Of a stretch of DNA of 64,000 bases, positions 26,149-35,312 are shown one piece after another. Source of the DNA: Serratia ficaria (GTDB lineage Bacteria; Pseudomonadota; Gammaproteobacteria; Enterobacterales; Enterobacteriaceae). The position numbers and the translations under genes were made by a program. The stretch is from contig NZ_LT906479.1 of the NCBI RefSeq assembly GCF_900187015.1, positions 3,658,001-3,722,000 of the forward strand, given 5' to 3'. Under the pieces are notes generated by a model. The model saw nothing but the letters and a program-made list of their open reading frames with translations. It had not been told where the DNA came from and ran no database searches. Every line of letters begins with the position of its first letter. Positions within the stretch are counted from its first letter, which is position 1.

Positions 26149-27144
26149 TCATGCCTCGGCCGTCTTGTGCCTGAGCATCAGCACGCCGCCCATCACCAGC
26201 GCGCTGCCGAGCAGCTGCAGCGGGTTCATGCTCTCCCCCAGCAGGCAGTAGGCGATCGCCGCGGTGAACACCAGCTCCAGCGACAGGATCAGGTTGGCCA
26301 CCGCCAGCGGCAGGGTTTTCAGGCTGATGTTGTACAGGCCGAACCCCAGCAGCGTCGGCCCGGCCGCCAGCGTCAGCAGCAGCAGCCAGCCGCTCCACTG
26401 AACGCCCTGCGCACCATGCGACAGGAACCACAGATCGCCCGCCATGCCGTGAAACGCCGCCAGCGGAAATGCCGTCAGCGCCGCATTGAACAGCAGCTGA
26501 TACAGCGCCGAGAAACCGAATACGTACAGGATGGTGTTCCATACCGGGTAACCGCGCTCGCTGGCCACTCGCCCGCCCAGGGTATACAGGGTGTAACCGA
26601 TGCCGGACAGCATGCCCACCAGCAGCCCCAACAGATCAAAACGGCCGTTGCCCATGCTGTCGCCGTTGCTGACCAGCAAGCAGCCGCCCAGGCTGATTGC
26701 GATCACCAGCAGCTGGCGCAGCGACAGGCGCTCGCTGTACATCACCCAGCCGAGAAACACCGTAAAGCCCACCGAGCAATAGGTCAGGATGGTCGCCACC
26801 GACGCGCCGTTCAGCGCCACCGACAGCGTCCACAGGCTGTTGAACAGCGCCAGCAGCAGGCCGTAAATCGCATAGAACGCCAGCTGTTCGCGGCGCAGAC
26901 GCGCCCACTGCGGCTTCACCAGCAGCAGCAACGGCAGCAAGACCAGCGCCACCAACGCCGCCCGCCAGAACGCCAGCACGAAGGTCGGCAGATGATAATA
27001 TTCGGTCAGCGCGCGGATGATGATGGCGGTAAAGGCCAGCAACATGGCGCTGATGATGGCGATCGCATAGCCCTGGCCGCTGCCCTGGAAAATACGCGCG
27101 CCGGGCAACGCCGGCCGGGCGGAAACACCTGACGGTAATGACAT
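26149..27144 (-). CDS. EamA/DMT superfamily transporter
   Basis: 331 residues, ten hydrophobic helices in two EamA repeats, inner membrane. Motifs include FTAIIIRALTEYYHLPTFVLAFWRAALVALVLL and the second-repeat ending LLGESMNPLQLLGSALVMGGVLML. Probable metabolite exporter of unknown substrate. It is divergent from the MocR regulator at 27315, with 170 bases between, the usual arrangement of a regulator with its target exporter. A start at 27142-27144 is used; the first 25 residues are poorly conserved. Confidence 0.85.
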   Translation of the reverse strand: MSLPSGVSARPALPGARIFQGSGQGYAIAIISAMLLAFTAIIIRALTEYYHLPTFVLAFWRAALVALVLLPLLLLVKPQWARLRREQLAFYAIYGLLLALFNSLWTLSVALNGASVATILTYCSVGFTVFLGWVMYSERLSLRQLLVIAISLGGCLLVSNGDSMGNGRFDLLGLLVGMLSGIGYTLYTLGGRVASERGYPVWNTILYVFGFSALYQLLFNAALTAFPLAAFHGMAGDLWFLSHGAQGVQWSGWLLLLTLAAGPTLLGFGLYNISLKTLPLAVANLILSLELVFTAAIAYCLLGESMNPLQLLGSALVMGGVLMLRHKTAEA

Positions 27145-27314
27145 GACATCCTCAAGAAAACTGCGGAAAAACGCTCAGGCGCAGATTTTAACGCGGCGTT
27201 ATTTTCCCGCCATAGCCACTTTCTCCCGTTGTTATGCAGGCCACTTTTCTTGTCTTGAAGCCCGCCAGGCTTGGGGTATAGTAAAAAGCATCGCTATGAC
27301 CGAGCCAATTTCGC

Positions 27315-28781
27315 ATGCATATTCCGTTAGACCGCCAGCAGGACGTTCCGCTGTATCTGCAAATTGAAGAGGCGCTGCGCCGCGCCATTCTCACCGGCGT
27401 TTTCGTCGACGGCGACAAACTGCCTTCGACCCGCACGCTGGCGAGCGAACTGGCGGTCAGCCGGCTGACGGTGGATAACGCCTACGCAGAGCTGGCGGCC
27501 AAGGGCTTTTTGCGCCAACGGCGCGGCAGCGGCGCCTACGTTACGCATCCACTGACGCAGGCGCGCCCCGCCCGCCCGGCCTCCGATGCGCCTTTCCCGC
27601 CCGAGAGCTTCACCACCCTCACCTCGCGGCTGGACGGCTATGCCGATGCGCCGCTGCCGGACCATATCGTCAACTTCGCCGCCGGCGTCGGCAGCCCCAA
27701 GGTTTTCCCGCTGGAAGAATTCCGCAGGATCCTGCTGTCGGTGCTCAGCCGCCACGCGGAAGAAGCGTTCAGCTACGGCGAATACTGCGGCTACTACCCG
27801 CTGCGCGATACGCTGGGCCGGATCCTCAGCGCGCAGGGCATCCCGACCCAGGCCGAACAGCTGTTGATCACCAACGGCTCGCAGCACGCCATCAGCCTGG
27901 TCGTGCAGAGCCTGCTGGCGCCGGGCGACACGGTGATCGTCGAGGAACCGACCTACGCCGAAGCGTTGGGATTATTGCGCCTGCACCGCATCAATATCGT
28001 CACCATTCCCAGCGATCGGCACGGCATGCAGGTGGATCTGCTGCCCGCCCTGCTGGAACGGCACCGGCCCAAGCTGATTTACACCATCCCCAATTTCCAC
28101 AACCCGACCGGCCGCTGCCTGAGCGAAGCCCGACGCCGACGCCTGCTGGCCATCGCCCAACGCGCCGGGGTGGTGATCCTCGAGGACGACTTCGTCGGCG
28201 ATCTGCGTTACCAGGGCAAACACCTGCCGGCGCTGCGATCGCTGGCGCAGCCGGGCGCGGTGATCTACGTCGGCACCTTCTCCAAAATGCTGCTGCCGAG
28301 CATGCGTATCGGCTATCTGGTGGCGGATGCCGAGCACTATCAAGGTTTCGCCCGGCTGAAGCACGTCGACAGTTTCACCAGCTCCAGCCTGATCCAGCGG
28401 GCGCTGGACGCCTTCGTCACCGTCGGCCGCTATGACAAACAGCTGCGCCGCGCCGGGAGAGTGTACCGTCAGCATCTGGCGGTGATGGTCAAGGCGCTGC
28501 ACGACCACCTGCCGTCGGGGTGCAGCTTCGAAACGCCGCAGGGCGGGCTGTTCGTTTGGCTAAGCTTGCCGCCCACGGTGACCACCGCGGCGCTGATGCC
28601 GGTCGCCTGGCGCCACGGGGTGACCTTCGCGCGCGGCGAATGCTTTTATGCGCAGGAACAGCACGGCGCGCACGGCCTGCGGCTGAATTTTGCCGCCAAC
28701 ACGCCGCCGCTGATCGAGGAAGGCATCGCCCGGCTGTGCCGGGCGATAAAAGAGGTGATAACGCAAGACGCGGCGGGCTAA
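27315..28781 (+). CDS. MocR-type PLP-dependent transcriptional regulator
   Basis: 488 residues: GntR-type winged helix (about 1-78, VPLYLQIEEALRRAILTG and LPSTRTLASELAVSRLTVDNAY) fused to a fold-type I aminotransferase domain. The PLP-binding lysine is Lys324 in GTFSKMLLPSMRIGYL. Such proteins sense PLP, amino acids or GABA. Divergent from the DMT transporter, its probable target. Its stop overlaps the convergent scsD stop by 4 bases (CTAA). Confidence 0.92.
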   Translation: MHIPLDRQQDVPLYLQIEEALRRAILTGVFVDGDKLPSTRTLASELAVSRLTVDNAYAELAAKGFLRQRRGSGAYVTHPLTQARPARPASDAPFPPESFTTLTSRLDGYADAPLPDHIVNFAAGVGSPKVFPLEEFRRILLSVLSRHAEEAFSYGEYCGYYPLRDTLGRILSAQGIPTQAEQLLITNGSQHAISLVVQSLLAPGDTVIVEEPTYAEALGLLRLHRINIVTIPSDRHGMQVDLLPALLERHRPKLIYTIPNFHNPTGRCLSEARRRRLLAIAQRAGVVILEDDFVGDLRYQGKHLPALRSLAQPGAVIYVGTFSKMLLPSMRIGYLVADAEHYQGFARLKHVDSFTSSSLIQRALDAFVTVGRYDKQLRRAGRVYRQHLAVMVKALHDHLPSGCSFETPQGGLFVWLSLPPTVTTAALMPVAWRHGVTFARGECFYAQEQHGAHGLRLNFAANTPPLIEEGIARLCRAIKEVITQDAAG

Positions 28782-29278
28782 ACGGCCGCCCACCACAGCC
28801 GCAGCTTCATCCCCCAATAGCTGGTCCAGCCGCTGGTGCTCTGCACCACCTTGCCCTGGGAGATCACCACGAAGGTCGGCGTGACGCCGATCTGCCACTG
28901 CGCCGACAGCGCGCCGCGCGGATCGTTGACCACCGGCAGCGCCAGCCGTTTGCGCGCCAGCCACTGCGCCACCTGGCCGTCGTCGCCGGATCGCAGCGCC
29001 ACGGTCAGCACGTTGCCGCCCTCCGCCTGCAGCCGGGCGACGTCCGGGGTGGTGAAGCGGCACACGCCGCACCAGCTGGCCCAAAAGTAGACCAGCAGCG
29101 GCCGTTCACGGCTGAGCTGCGCCAGCGAAACCGACTCGCCGGCCAGCGTCGCCAATGGCTGTACGTCAAAGGCCGGCGGCGCCTGCGGCGCGTTGAGCCA
29201 ATCCATCACCGAAACCACCGCCAACACCATCAGCAGCAGTATCAGCAGTTCGCGCCCCCAGCGCCGCAGCTTAGCCAT
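28778..29278 (-). CDS. scsD: Membrane-anchored thioredoxin-like protein ScsD
   Basis: 166 residues with one N-terminal membrane anchor (about 9-26) and a periplasmic thioredoxin domain with active site WCGVC (Cys70, Cys73) and cis-Pro in VTPTFVV. In Salmonella and Proteus, Scs proteins take part in periplasmic disulfide chemistry and copper or redox stress tolerance. Its start overlaps scsC by 8 bases. Confidence 0.9.
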   Translation of the reverse strand: MAKLRRWGRELLILLLMVLAVVSVMDWLNAPQAPPAFDVQPLATLAGESVSLAQLSRERPLLVYFWASWCGVCRFTTPDVARLQAEGGNVLTVALRSGDDGQVAQWLARKRLALPVVNDPRGALSAQWQIGVTPTFVVISQGKVVQSTSGWTSYWGMKLRLWWAAV

Positions 29279-29987
29279 TTTTTGCCTGCGCCAATTGCTG
29301 TTTCACCAGGGTTTCCAGCTCCTCGTAGGACACTGCGCCCGGCAGCATCCGATCGCCGATCAGCGTGGCCGGGGTGCCCTGCACGCCCAGCTGTTCCGCC
29401 AGCTGCATGTTGGTGCGCAGCTGGGTCATGCTTTGTTCGCTGGGCGCCACCGCCTTCACGCCGGTGGTCTGCTGCGCGGCGGCGATGCTGGCGTTGTCGT
29501 GGAAGCCTTTTTTCGCCATCAGGCGCTGGTGCAGCGGCCAGAACTGGTCCGGATGCTGCTGCCAGGTGGTCAGGGCCACCCGCGCCGAGCTGACCGAGCT
29601 TTCCCCTTTGAACGGCAGCAGCTTCACCACCAGCGCCACGTCCGGATACTGCTTGACGATTTTTTCCAGCATCGGATCAAAGCGTTTGCAGTACGGGCAG
29701 TTGTAATCGGTGAAGGTCACCAGCGTCAATTTGGCGTTGCTGGCGCCCAGGCGCGGGCTGGCCGGATCCTCATACAGCGTTTTGGCGTTCTGCTTGATCG
29801 CCTGGCTGATTTGCTGGCCGGCGGTTTGCTGCTGCCAGGCGTCGACCGCCTGCGCCAAAATGTCCGGGTTGGACACCAGCGTTTCGCGGATGATCTCTTT
29901 AATGCGCTGCTCTTGCTCCGGGGTGAAAGGCGCGGCGGCCCACACCGGGGTCACGATCAGCATCAGCAATACCAGTAATTTTTTCAT
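29271..29987 (-). CDS. scsC: Periplasmic DsbA/DsbG-like thiol protein ScsC
   Basis: 238 residues. Signal peptide of about 18 residues, then an N-terminal helical stalk (about 20-70) of the kind that trimerises Proteus ScsC, then a thioredoxin domain with active site CPYC (Cys97, Cys100) and cis-Pro in GTPATLIG. Likely disulfide isomerase or reductase kept reduced by ScsB. It overlaps the scsB stop by 4 bases. Confidence 0.92.
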   Translation of the reverse strand: MKKLLVLLMLIVTPVWAAAPFTPEQEQRIKEIIRETLVSNPDILAQAVDAWQQQTAGQQISQAIKQNAKTLYEDPASPRLGASNAKLTLVTFTDYNCPYCKRFDPMLEKIVKQYPDVALVVKLLPFKGESSVSSARVALTTWQQHPDQFWPLHQRLMAKKGFHDNASIAAAQQTTGVKAVAPSEQSMTQLRTNMQLAEQLGVQGTPATLIGDRMLPGAVSYEELETLVKQQLAQAKNG

Positions 29988-32020
29988 TGTTCGGTTCCTT
30001 TGGCTTCGGAAAGCGTTTGCAACACGGCTTCGCGGGTCAACAGCGGGGACAGCACCTCGCCATCGGGGCGGCCGGGGCCATAGATTTGGTTGAAAGGCAC
30101 GGCGACGCTGCCGCGCCGCTGCAGGAAAGCGCTGATGTCGGCCGACGGCCGGCTCCAGTCGCCGCGCAGGGCCACCACGTCGTCGGCGCTCAGCGCCCGC
30201 TGCACGTCATCGCGCAGCAGCACGTTAAACTTGTTGGCTTTACAGGTGACGCACCAGTCGGCGGTCACATCGACAAACACCCGTTGATGCCGGGCTAACG
30301 CCTGCTCGATGGCCCGCTCGCTCAGCGGTTGCCAATGCACCTTGTCCTGCAACGGCTGCCGCCACTGGCCGGCGGTCAGCGCTCCGGCCAGCAACCCTAT
30401 TCCCGCCACGACCAGCAGCCCCGCCGCCAGCTTGCCGGCCAGGCGCGCGCCATGCCGCCGCCATGCCGCCAACAGCAGGCCGAGCAACGCCAGCCCGCCC
30501 AACCACAGCGTCGGCCGCACGCCGATATGATTGGTCATCAGGCTCAACAGCCACAGCGACGAGGCGAGCATCAACAACCCCATCGCCAGCTTCAGGCCGT
30601 TCATCCAGCGGCCGGGGCGCGGCAAACGCAGCGCCAGCGCCGGCCAGGCGGCGATCAGCAACCACGGCAGGCTCATGCCGATGCCCAGCGCGACGAACAT
30701 GCCCCACAGCACCGGCAACGGCGCCGCCAGCGCAAAGGCCACCGCGGTGCCGAGGAACGGCGCGGAACATGGGGTCGCCAGCAGCGTGGCGAAGGCGCCC
30801 TGCCAGAAATGGCCGCTCAGGCCATGGCCGTCATGCGTCGCCAGGCTGGTATTCAACGAAGAAGAGAGCCGCAGATGGAACAGGCCGAACAGGTTGGCGC
30901 TGAACAACAGCGTGACCACCACCATAAAGCCGATAAACCACGGATTCTGGAACTGAATGCCCCAGCCGAGCGCATGATTGCCGAGCCGCAGCAGCGTCAT
31001 CAGCAGCGCCAACGCCATAAAGGAGGCCAGGATGCCGAGCGACGAGGCCAGGAACTGCAGCCGCACGCTGCGCCGATCCCGCCGCTCCACCTGCAGGACG
31101 GAGCCGAGCTTGATGCCCAACACCGGCAGCACGCACGGCATCAGGTTCAGGATCAGCCCGCCGGCCAGCGCCATCAACACCGCCTGCCACAGCGGGAACG
31201 TCCCGGCGCCGGGCGGCGCCAGCGGCTCGCCGATCGGCAGCGTCACCTGCTGCGCCATGCCGCCGTCGCTGAGCACCAGCGTCAGCGTTTTGCCGCGCAG
31301 GTCCGGCGCCGCGTCGCCCCAGCCGTCGCTGACCGGCACCCGCGCCAGCAGGCGTTCGCCGTCGGCTTCAACCCTGGGTTTGCCGAGATCGGCATCGTTC
31401 AGCGTATCGAAGAACAACGCGGGCTGCCGCCAGCCGGCGGCGCGTTCGGCGACGATCTGCAGTTCACCGTGCCGGTAGCCGGCCTTGACGCCTTCCGCCA
31501 GGCCCGAGGCAATCGGCACCTGCCCCATCGCCTGCGCAAAGTCGTGGTTAAACTGCGGATCGTTCGGCGCGGCGAGATCCAGACTGAACGGATAATCGGT
31601 CAGAATGCAGACGTTGCTGCAGGTGGACAGCGTCAGGGTGCCCGCCAGCGAGCCGGACAACCGCCCCGGCAGCACTATCGGCAAGCTGACGCTATCGTGA
31701 TAACCCTGAGTGGTAATGCCGGCAACCTCGAAGCGCTGCGGCGTCGGCCAATGCCATACCGCCGCCGGCGGGTTGCCCTGCCAGGCGATGGCCGGCGCGA
31801 TGCCGCCCTCGCCGGGGGAGCGCCAGTAGGTCTTCCAGCCTTTTTGCAGTTCCACCGCCAGCAGCAGGCGGGTCTCGCCGGGCTGCGAGGTGTCGGCGCG
31901 CAGCCGCACCTTGGCGTGGTCGTTGGCCGGTTCCTGCAGCCAGCCGCTGTCCGCCGCCTGCAATGCGGGCAGCCACAGCATAAACAGGCAGGCAAAAGCC
32001 GACCTGATGATATTCAACAT
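29984..32020 (-). CDS. scsB: DsbD-like membrane electron transporter ScsB
   Basis: 678 residues: signal peptide (about 22), large periplasmic alpha domain with a CSNVC motif, membrane beta domain with the paired cysteines in LMPCVLPVLGIKL and ATPCSAPFLGTA, and a C-terminal thioredoxin domain with WCVTC (Cys590, Cys593). Transfers electrons from cytoplasmic thioredoxin to periplasmic ScsC and ScsD. Its alpha domain is much larger than in DsbD, as expected for ScsB. Confidence 0.93.
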   Translation of the reverse strand: MLNIIRSAFACLFMLWLPALQAADSGWLQEPANDHAKVRLRADTSQPGETRLLLAVELQKGWKTYWRSPGEGGIAPAIAWQGNPPAAVWHWPTPQRFEVAGITTQGYHDSVSLPIVLPGRLSGSLAGTLTLSTCSNVCILTDYPFSLDLAAPNDPQFNHDFAQAMGQVPIASGLAEGVKAGYRHGELQIVAERAAGWRQPALFFDTLNDADLGKPRVEADGERLLARVPVSDGWGDAAPDLRGKTLTLVLSDGGMAQQVTLPIGEPLAPPGAGTFPLWQAVLMALAGGLILNLMPCVLPVLGIKLGSVLQVERRDRRSVRLQFLASSLGILASFMALALLMTLLRLGNHALGWGIQFQNPWFIGFMVVVTLLFSANLFGLFHLRLSSSLNTSLATHDGHGLSGHFWQGAFATLLATPCSAPFLGTAVAFALAAPLPVLWGMFVALGIGMSLPWLLIAAWPALALRLPRPGRWMNGLKLAMGLLMLASSLWLLSLMTNHIGVRPTLWLGGLALLGLLLAAWRRHGARLAGKLAAGLLVVAGIGLLAGALTAGQWRQPLQDKVHWQPLSERAIEQALARHQRVFVDVTADWCVTCKANKFNVLLRDDVQRALSADDVVALRGDWSRPSADISAFLQRRGSVAVPFNQIYGPGRPDGEVLSPLLTREAVLQTLSEAKGTEQ

Positions 32021-32069
32021 GTTTGTTCTCCATAAATGATTAATTCACCGCAAAGGACAGGCGATTAAC

Positions 32070-32432
32070 TCATTCACGGAAGACGCATAATCGGAGATGC
32101 ACCCTGAGGGTGGTGGGCGAGATGACCCTGGGCGGAGGTATGCGCAGGCGCGCGGCCACGGTCGGCGCCAACAGCGCCAGCAGCAGCCCCAGGCCGAACA
32201 GGGCGGTTTCAAACATCACCGGCGGCGATGCCAACAGGGATTTGGCGCTCAGTTCACAAGGCGTGGGCTGCGCTGCGGCGTGGTCGCCGCCGACGGGCTG
32301 AGCGGCGATGGCCGGCACACCCAGCGTTTGCTGCAGCGCGTGCAGGCTCGCCATGCGCTGGGTCATGCAGGTCAGCACCACCAGGCAAGCCAGGCATAAA
32401 AACCATTTTGCAATCCGCTGCCGTTTAACCAT
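32070..32432 (-). CDS. scsA: Suppressor of copper sensitivity protein ScsA
   Basis: 120 residues with an N-terminal membrane segment (WFLCLACLVVLTC) and a second near 75-93 (ALFGLGLLLALLAPTVA). Small ScsA proteins precede scsBCD in Salmonella. Identity rests on size, topology and position, since the sequence carries no catalytic motif. It starts the operon; the scsA-scsB gap is 49 bases. Confidence 0.75.
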   Translation of the reverse strand: MVKRQRIAKWFLCLACLVVLTCMTQRMASLHALQQTLGVPAIAAQPVGGDHAAAQPTPCELSAKSLLASPPVMFETALFGLGLLLALLAPTVAARLRIPPPRVISPTTLRVHLRLCVFRE

Positions 32433-32640
32433 GCCATCCTCAAATCCGGGTCTGGGCTTATCTTAGCGGCGCCTGCGCGTTTAGCAACGTTTTGCCTGTA
32501 AAGAAATGTCTGCCGGACGGTATTGATGGCGGCGATTTACAGGTATCATATTGGCCAAGCCTGCGCTTTTCGCCGGGTACGATGATTATTCACCCCCAGT
32601 CTCACGTCAGCGGGGGATACACAGCGAAGGACTGGTGACA

Positions 32641-33669
32641 ATGCAACCTTTGAGTGGACCGGGCGCTCCGATCGCCAGCGATCGCCCTCCGAACCCGGCT
32701 AAAACCACAACCACCGACGATCAACCCCTTTCCCCGGCGCAGCGCACCACGCTGGAAAAGCTGATCGTGAAAATCATGGCGCTCAGCCCGGCCAAATCGG
32801 CGGAGATTTGGGCCAGCCTGCGCCACGATCTCGGCGCGGACAACAGCAGCGAGCTGCAGGCGCGCCATTTTCAGCCGGCGGAACAGCTGCTGCGGAATCG
32901 CCTGACGGCGGCGCAGCAAAACCATGCCAGCCGCCAACTGCTGCAACAGCTCACCGAGCTGCTGCCTCAGGGCAATAATCGCCAGGCGGTCAGCGACTTC
33001 ATCCGCCAACGGTTCGGCCATACGGTGCTGAGCCAGCTGAGCCATCCGCAGCTGCAACAGGTGCTCAATCTGCTGCAAACCGGCGGCCTGACCATCCCGC
33101 AGCCGCAGCAAACCGCCACCAGCGATCGCCCGCTGCTGCCCGCCGAGCATCAGAGCCTGCAACAGCAGGTCACCAAACTCAGCGCCGCCACCGGGGAATC
33201 GCCGGCCAAGATTTGGCAAACGCTGTTTGATCTGGCGGGAGTGAAAACCAACGATCCGCTGCCGGCGCGGCATTTCCAGCTGCTGAACCAGTTTCTGCAG
33301 GTCAAGGTGGCGCTCAGCACGCAGACCGCCCCAACCCTGAGCAACCTGCTGGCTTCCCTCAAACAGCCGGCGGACCGCCAGGAACAACAGCAGCTGAGCG
33401 ACTACTGCCAGGCGCGTTTCAACTGCGGCGCCGGCGTCCCCCTGACGCATCCGCAGATTAACGACGCCATTCATCAGCTGTTTGCCCGCCGCCTGGACAA
33501 GGCCGGCCAGGCTCAGCCACTCGCCGGCCCCCATGCCGAGCCGCAGCCGTTGATCAACCCGCTGATCGCCGCCCTGCCCCAGCCGCTGCAACAGGCGCTG
33601 AGCAAGCCGGTGTGGGCGGTTATTCTGCTGCTTCTGGTGCTGGCGGTGCTGCTGACGTTGGTATTTTAA
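32641..33669 (+). CDS. flk: Flagella biosynthesis regulator Flk
   Basis: 342 residues, soluble Gln-rich N-terminal part with two related repeats (RPLLPAEHQSLQQQVTKLSAATGES and an earlier LTALEKL-like block) and a C-terminal membrane anchor (about 318-338, PVWAVILLLLVLAVLLTLVF). Flk couples flagellar hook assembly to FlgM secretion in Salmonella. The open frame extends 30 codons upstream, but ATG at 32641 has AAGGA upstream and aligns with the E. coli start. A GGGGG/CCCCC hairpin lies just upstream. Confidence 0.92.
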   Translation: MQPLSGPGAPIASDRPPNPAKTTTTDDQPLSPAQRTTLEKLIVKIMALSPAKSAEIWASLRHDLGADNSSELQARHFQPAEQLLRNRLTAAQQNHASRQLLQQLTELLPQGNNRQAVSDFIRQRFGHTVLSQLSHPQLQQVLNLLQTGGLTIPQPQQTATSDRPLLPAEHQSLQQQVTKLSAATGESPAKIWQTLFDLAGVKTNDPLPARHFQLLNQFLQVKVALSTQTAPTLSNLLASLKQPADRQEQQQLSDYCQARFNCGAGVPLTHPQINDAIHQLFARRLDKAGQAQPLAGPHAEPQPLINPLIAALPQPLQQALSKPVWAVILLLLVLAVLLTLVF

Positions 33670-33673
33670 GCCG

Positions 33674-34129
33674 TCAGGCGCAGCCGCAATCTTCTGCGGC
33701 CGCCTGATCCCGCAGCGAACCCGGCAGCTCGCCGGTGGCCACCGGATGGCCGTCGCGCCGCCAAAAGTCCAGCCCGCCGATCAGTTCCTTGACCCTGAAC
33801 CCCAGCGTGGCCAGCTTATAGGCCCCTTTGGTAGAGCCGTTGCAGCCGATGCCGTCGCAGTAAGTGACGTACACCCGCTGCCGGTCCAGCCGCGCAGCCG
33901 TGGCTTCCTCCATCAGCCGATGCGGGAAGCTCAGGGCGCCGGGAATATGGCCGGCGGCGTACAGCGCTGCCGATCGGGTATCGATAACCACAATATCCTC
34001 AACGCCGTTGCGCAGATCCTCCGCCACGTCCCAGGCGTCGGCGTAACGGCTCAGCTTGGCCGCCAGATAATCCAGGCTCTCGCCCGGCGCCGCCGGGGGA
34101 AAGGCCAAAACCAACGAATCTACTGCCAT
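33674..34129 (-). CDS. Rhodanese-domain sulfurtransferase
   Basis: 151-residue single rhodanese domain. Active-site Cys91 is in YCDGIGCNGSTKGA; DTRSAALYAAGHIPGALSFPH is the substrate-domain hallmark. The C-terminal tail ends DCGCA, an extra Cys pair that could bind metal or take a persulfide. No signal peptide. Start at 34127-34129 is preferred because GGGAG precedes it; the upstream GTG five codons earlier overlaps that site. Confidence 0.85.
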   Translation of the reverse strand: MAVDSLVLAFPPAAPGESLDYLAAKLSRYADAWDVAEDLRNGVEDIVVIDTRSAALYAAGHIPGALSFPHRLMEEATAARLDRQRVYVTYCDGIGCNGSTKGAYKLATLGFRVKELIGGLDFWRRDGHPVATGELPGSLRDQAAAEDCGCA

Positions 34130-34199
34130 AGTGCTTACTCCCACTGATTAAGAAAAGGATAGGCTCGCGCCGTTTAGTGAGCCGCGCGCCCAGGCTACA

Positions 34200-35096
34200 T
34201 CACTGCTCGGTCAACCGCAGCTCGGCCACCAGCGGCAGATGGTCGCTGAGCGCCGGCCAGTGAACGCCGTTCCAGTCGCCGCTGGCGTTCGGCACCGTCA
34301 GGCTGTCCAGATGCCAGCGCTGCGCATTGCCGCTGAAGATGTAATCCACCTTGATTTCGGCGTTTTCCGCCGGCCAGCTGCGCCCATCCTGCGCGCCGGG
34401 CATGATGTCGTTCCAGTAACGGCTCAGCTCCGTCCAGGTCACGCTGCCCGGCACGTCGTTCATGTCGCCGAACAACAGCTTGATGCCGCGCATTTCGATG
34501 GTGCGATCGTTCAGCTCGCGCACCTGATCCAGGCGCATCGCCGGATCTTCCCTGGTGTCCAGGTGGGTGTTGATCAGGGTGATAGGCGCCGGAAACTCCG
34601 GTACGTCGACCTGCACGCTGAAGGCGATGCGCTGCTCGCGCTGGCCGGACGGCAGCGGATAAACGGCGCTGTCATGCAACGGATATTTCGACAGAAACGC
34701 CAGGCCGTACTCGCCGCCGTCAAAGTCGATCGCCCGACCGAACACCACCTGCATGCCGGTCAGCTTCGCCAGCTCCGCCGCCTGATCGACCTTGCCGCTG
34801 CGGCCGGTCAGCTTGTCCACCTCCTGCAGCGCCACCACGTCAACGTTCATCGCGCGGATCGCCCTGGCGATGGCGCTCATGTCGCCGACTTTGCCGGCGG
34901 CGATATTAAAGCTGGCGACGCGGATCTTCGGCGCCTGCTCCAGCGCATAGGTTTTGTTCTTCAACCCGCCGAGGGCGCTGGCCACCTCGCGGCTGTTGGC
35001 GTTGCCGTTGGCATGGCCGCCGTCGGTGGACGACCAGGCGCTGTGTGACATTCCCAAAGATAACAAAGTGATAAGTAAAGCATGACCGGTATTCAT
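34200..35096 (-). CDS. Secreted endonuclease/exonuclease/phosphatase (EEP) family protein
   Basis: 298 residues with a signal peptide of about 22 residues (MNTGHALLITLLSLGMSHSA). The EEP catalytic blocks are present: VALQEVDKLTG, LINTHLDTR, LFGDMNDVPGS, VDYIFSG and the late SDHLPLVAEL. Family members cleave DNA, phosphoinositides or sphingomyelin; substrate is unclear. AAGGAG lies before the chosen ATG. Divergent from pepT. Confidence 0.85.
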   Translation of the reverse strand: MNTGHALLITLLSLGMSHSAWSSTDGGHANGNANSREVASALGGLKNKTYALEQAPKIRVASFNIAAGKVGDMSAIARAIRAMNVDVVALQEVDKLTGRSGKVDQAAELAKLTGMQVVFGRAIDFDGGEYGLAFLSKYPLHDSAVYPLPSGQREQRIAFSVQVDVPEFPAPITLINTHLDTREDPAMRLDQVRELNDRTIEMRGIKLLFGDMNDVPGSVTWTELSRYWNDIMPGAQDGRSWPAENAEIKVDYIFSGNAQRWHLDSLTVPNASGDWNGVHWPALSDHLPLVAELRLTEQ

Positions 35097-35312
35097 GGAC
35101 TCTCCTTGACGTTTGGATGGGGTATGGCGGGCGCTCCCCGGCCCCCTGCTAACCACGATTCTGCCGCAGAAACCCGCGACGTTTTCCTCGTTGCGCCGCT
35201 ATTTTTTGATTCTGCGCGACGCCTCGCATTCCGGCGGTTAACGCATTGTACGATTGGACAATCGGCTGATTTAGTTTTAAAACCGATGGATTGCCCACGT
35301 CGAGGAACCCTG

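Noticed and set aside
30329..32035. Plus-strand open frame of 568 codons
   Set aside because: Antisense to scsB; extreme Gln/Arg/His content typical of a shadow frame.
32433..32640. CpxR box before scsA
   Set aside because: One GTAAA half-site is present but the second arm does not match at the required spacing.
17062..33669. Genomic island or prophage signature for the accessory block
   Set aside because: No integrase, tRNA att site, direct repeats or IS remnants found; genes other than the adhesin have composition like their neighbours.
35097..35312. FNR site before pepT, as known in Salmonella
   Set aside because: No TTGAT-N4-ATCAA pattern with acceptable match in the gap.
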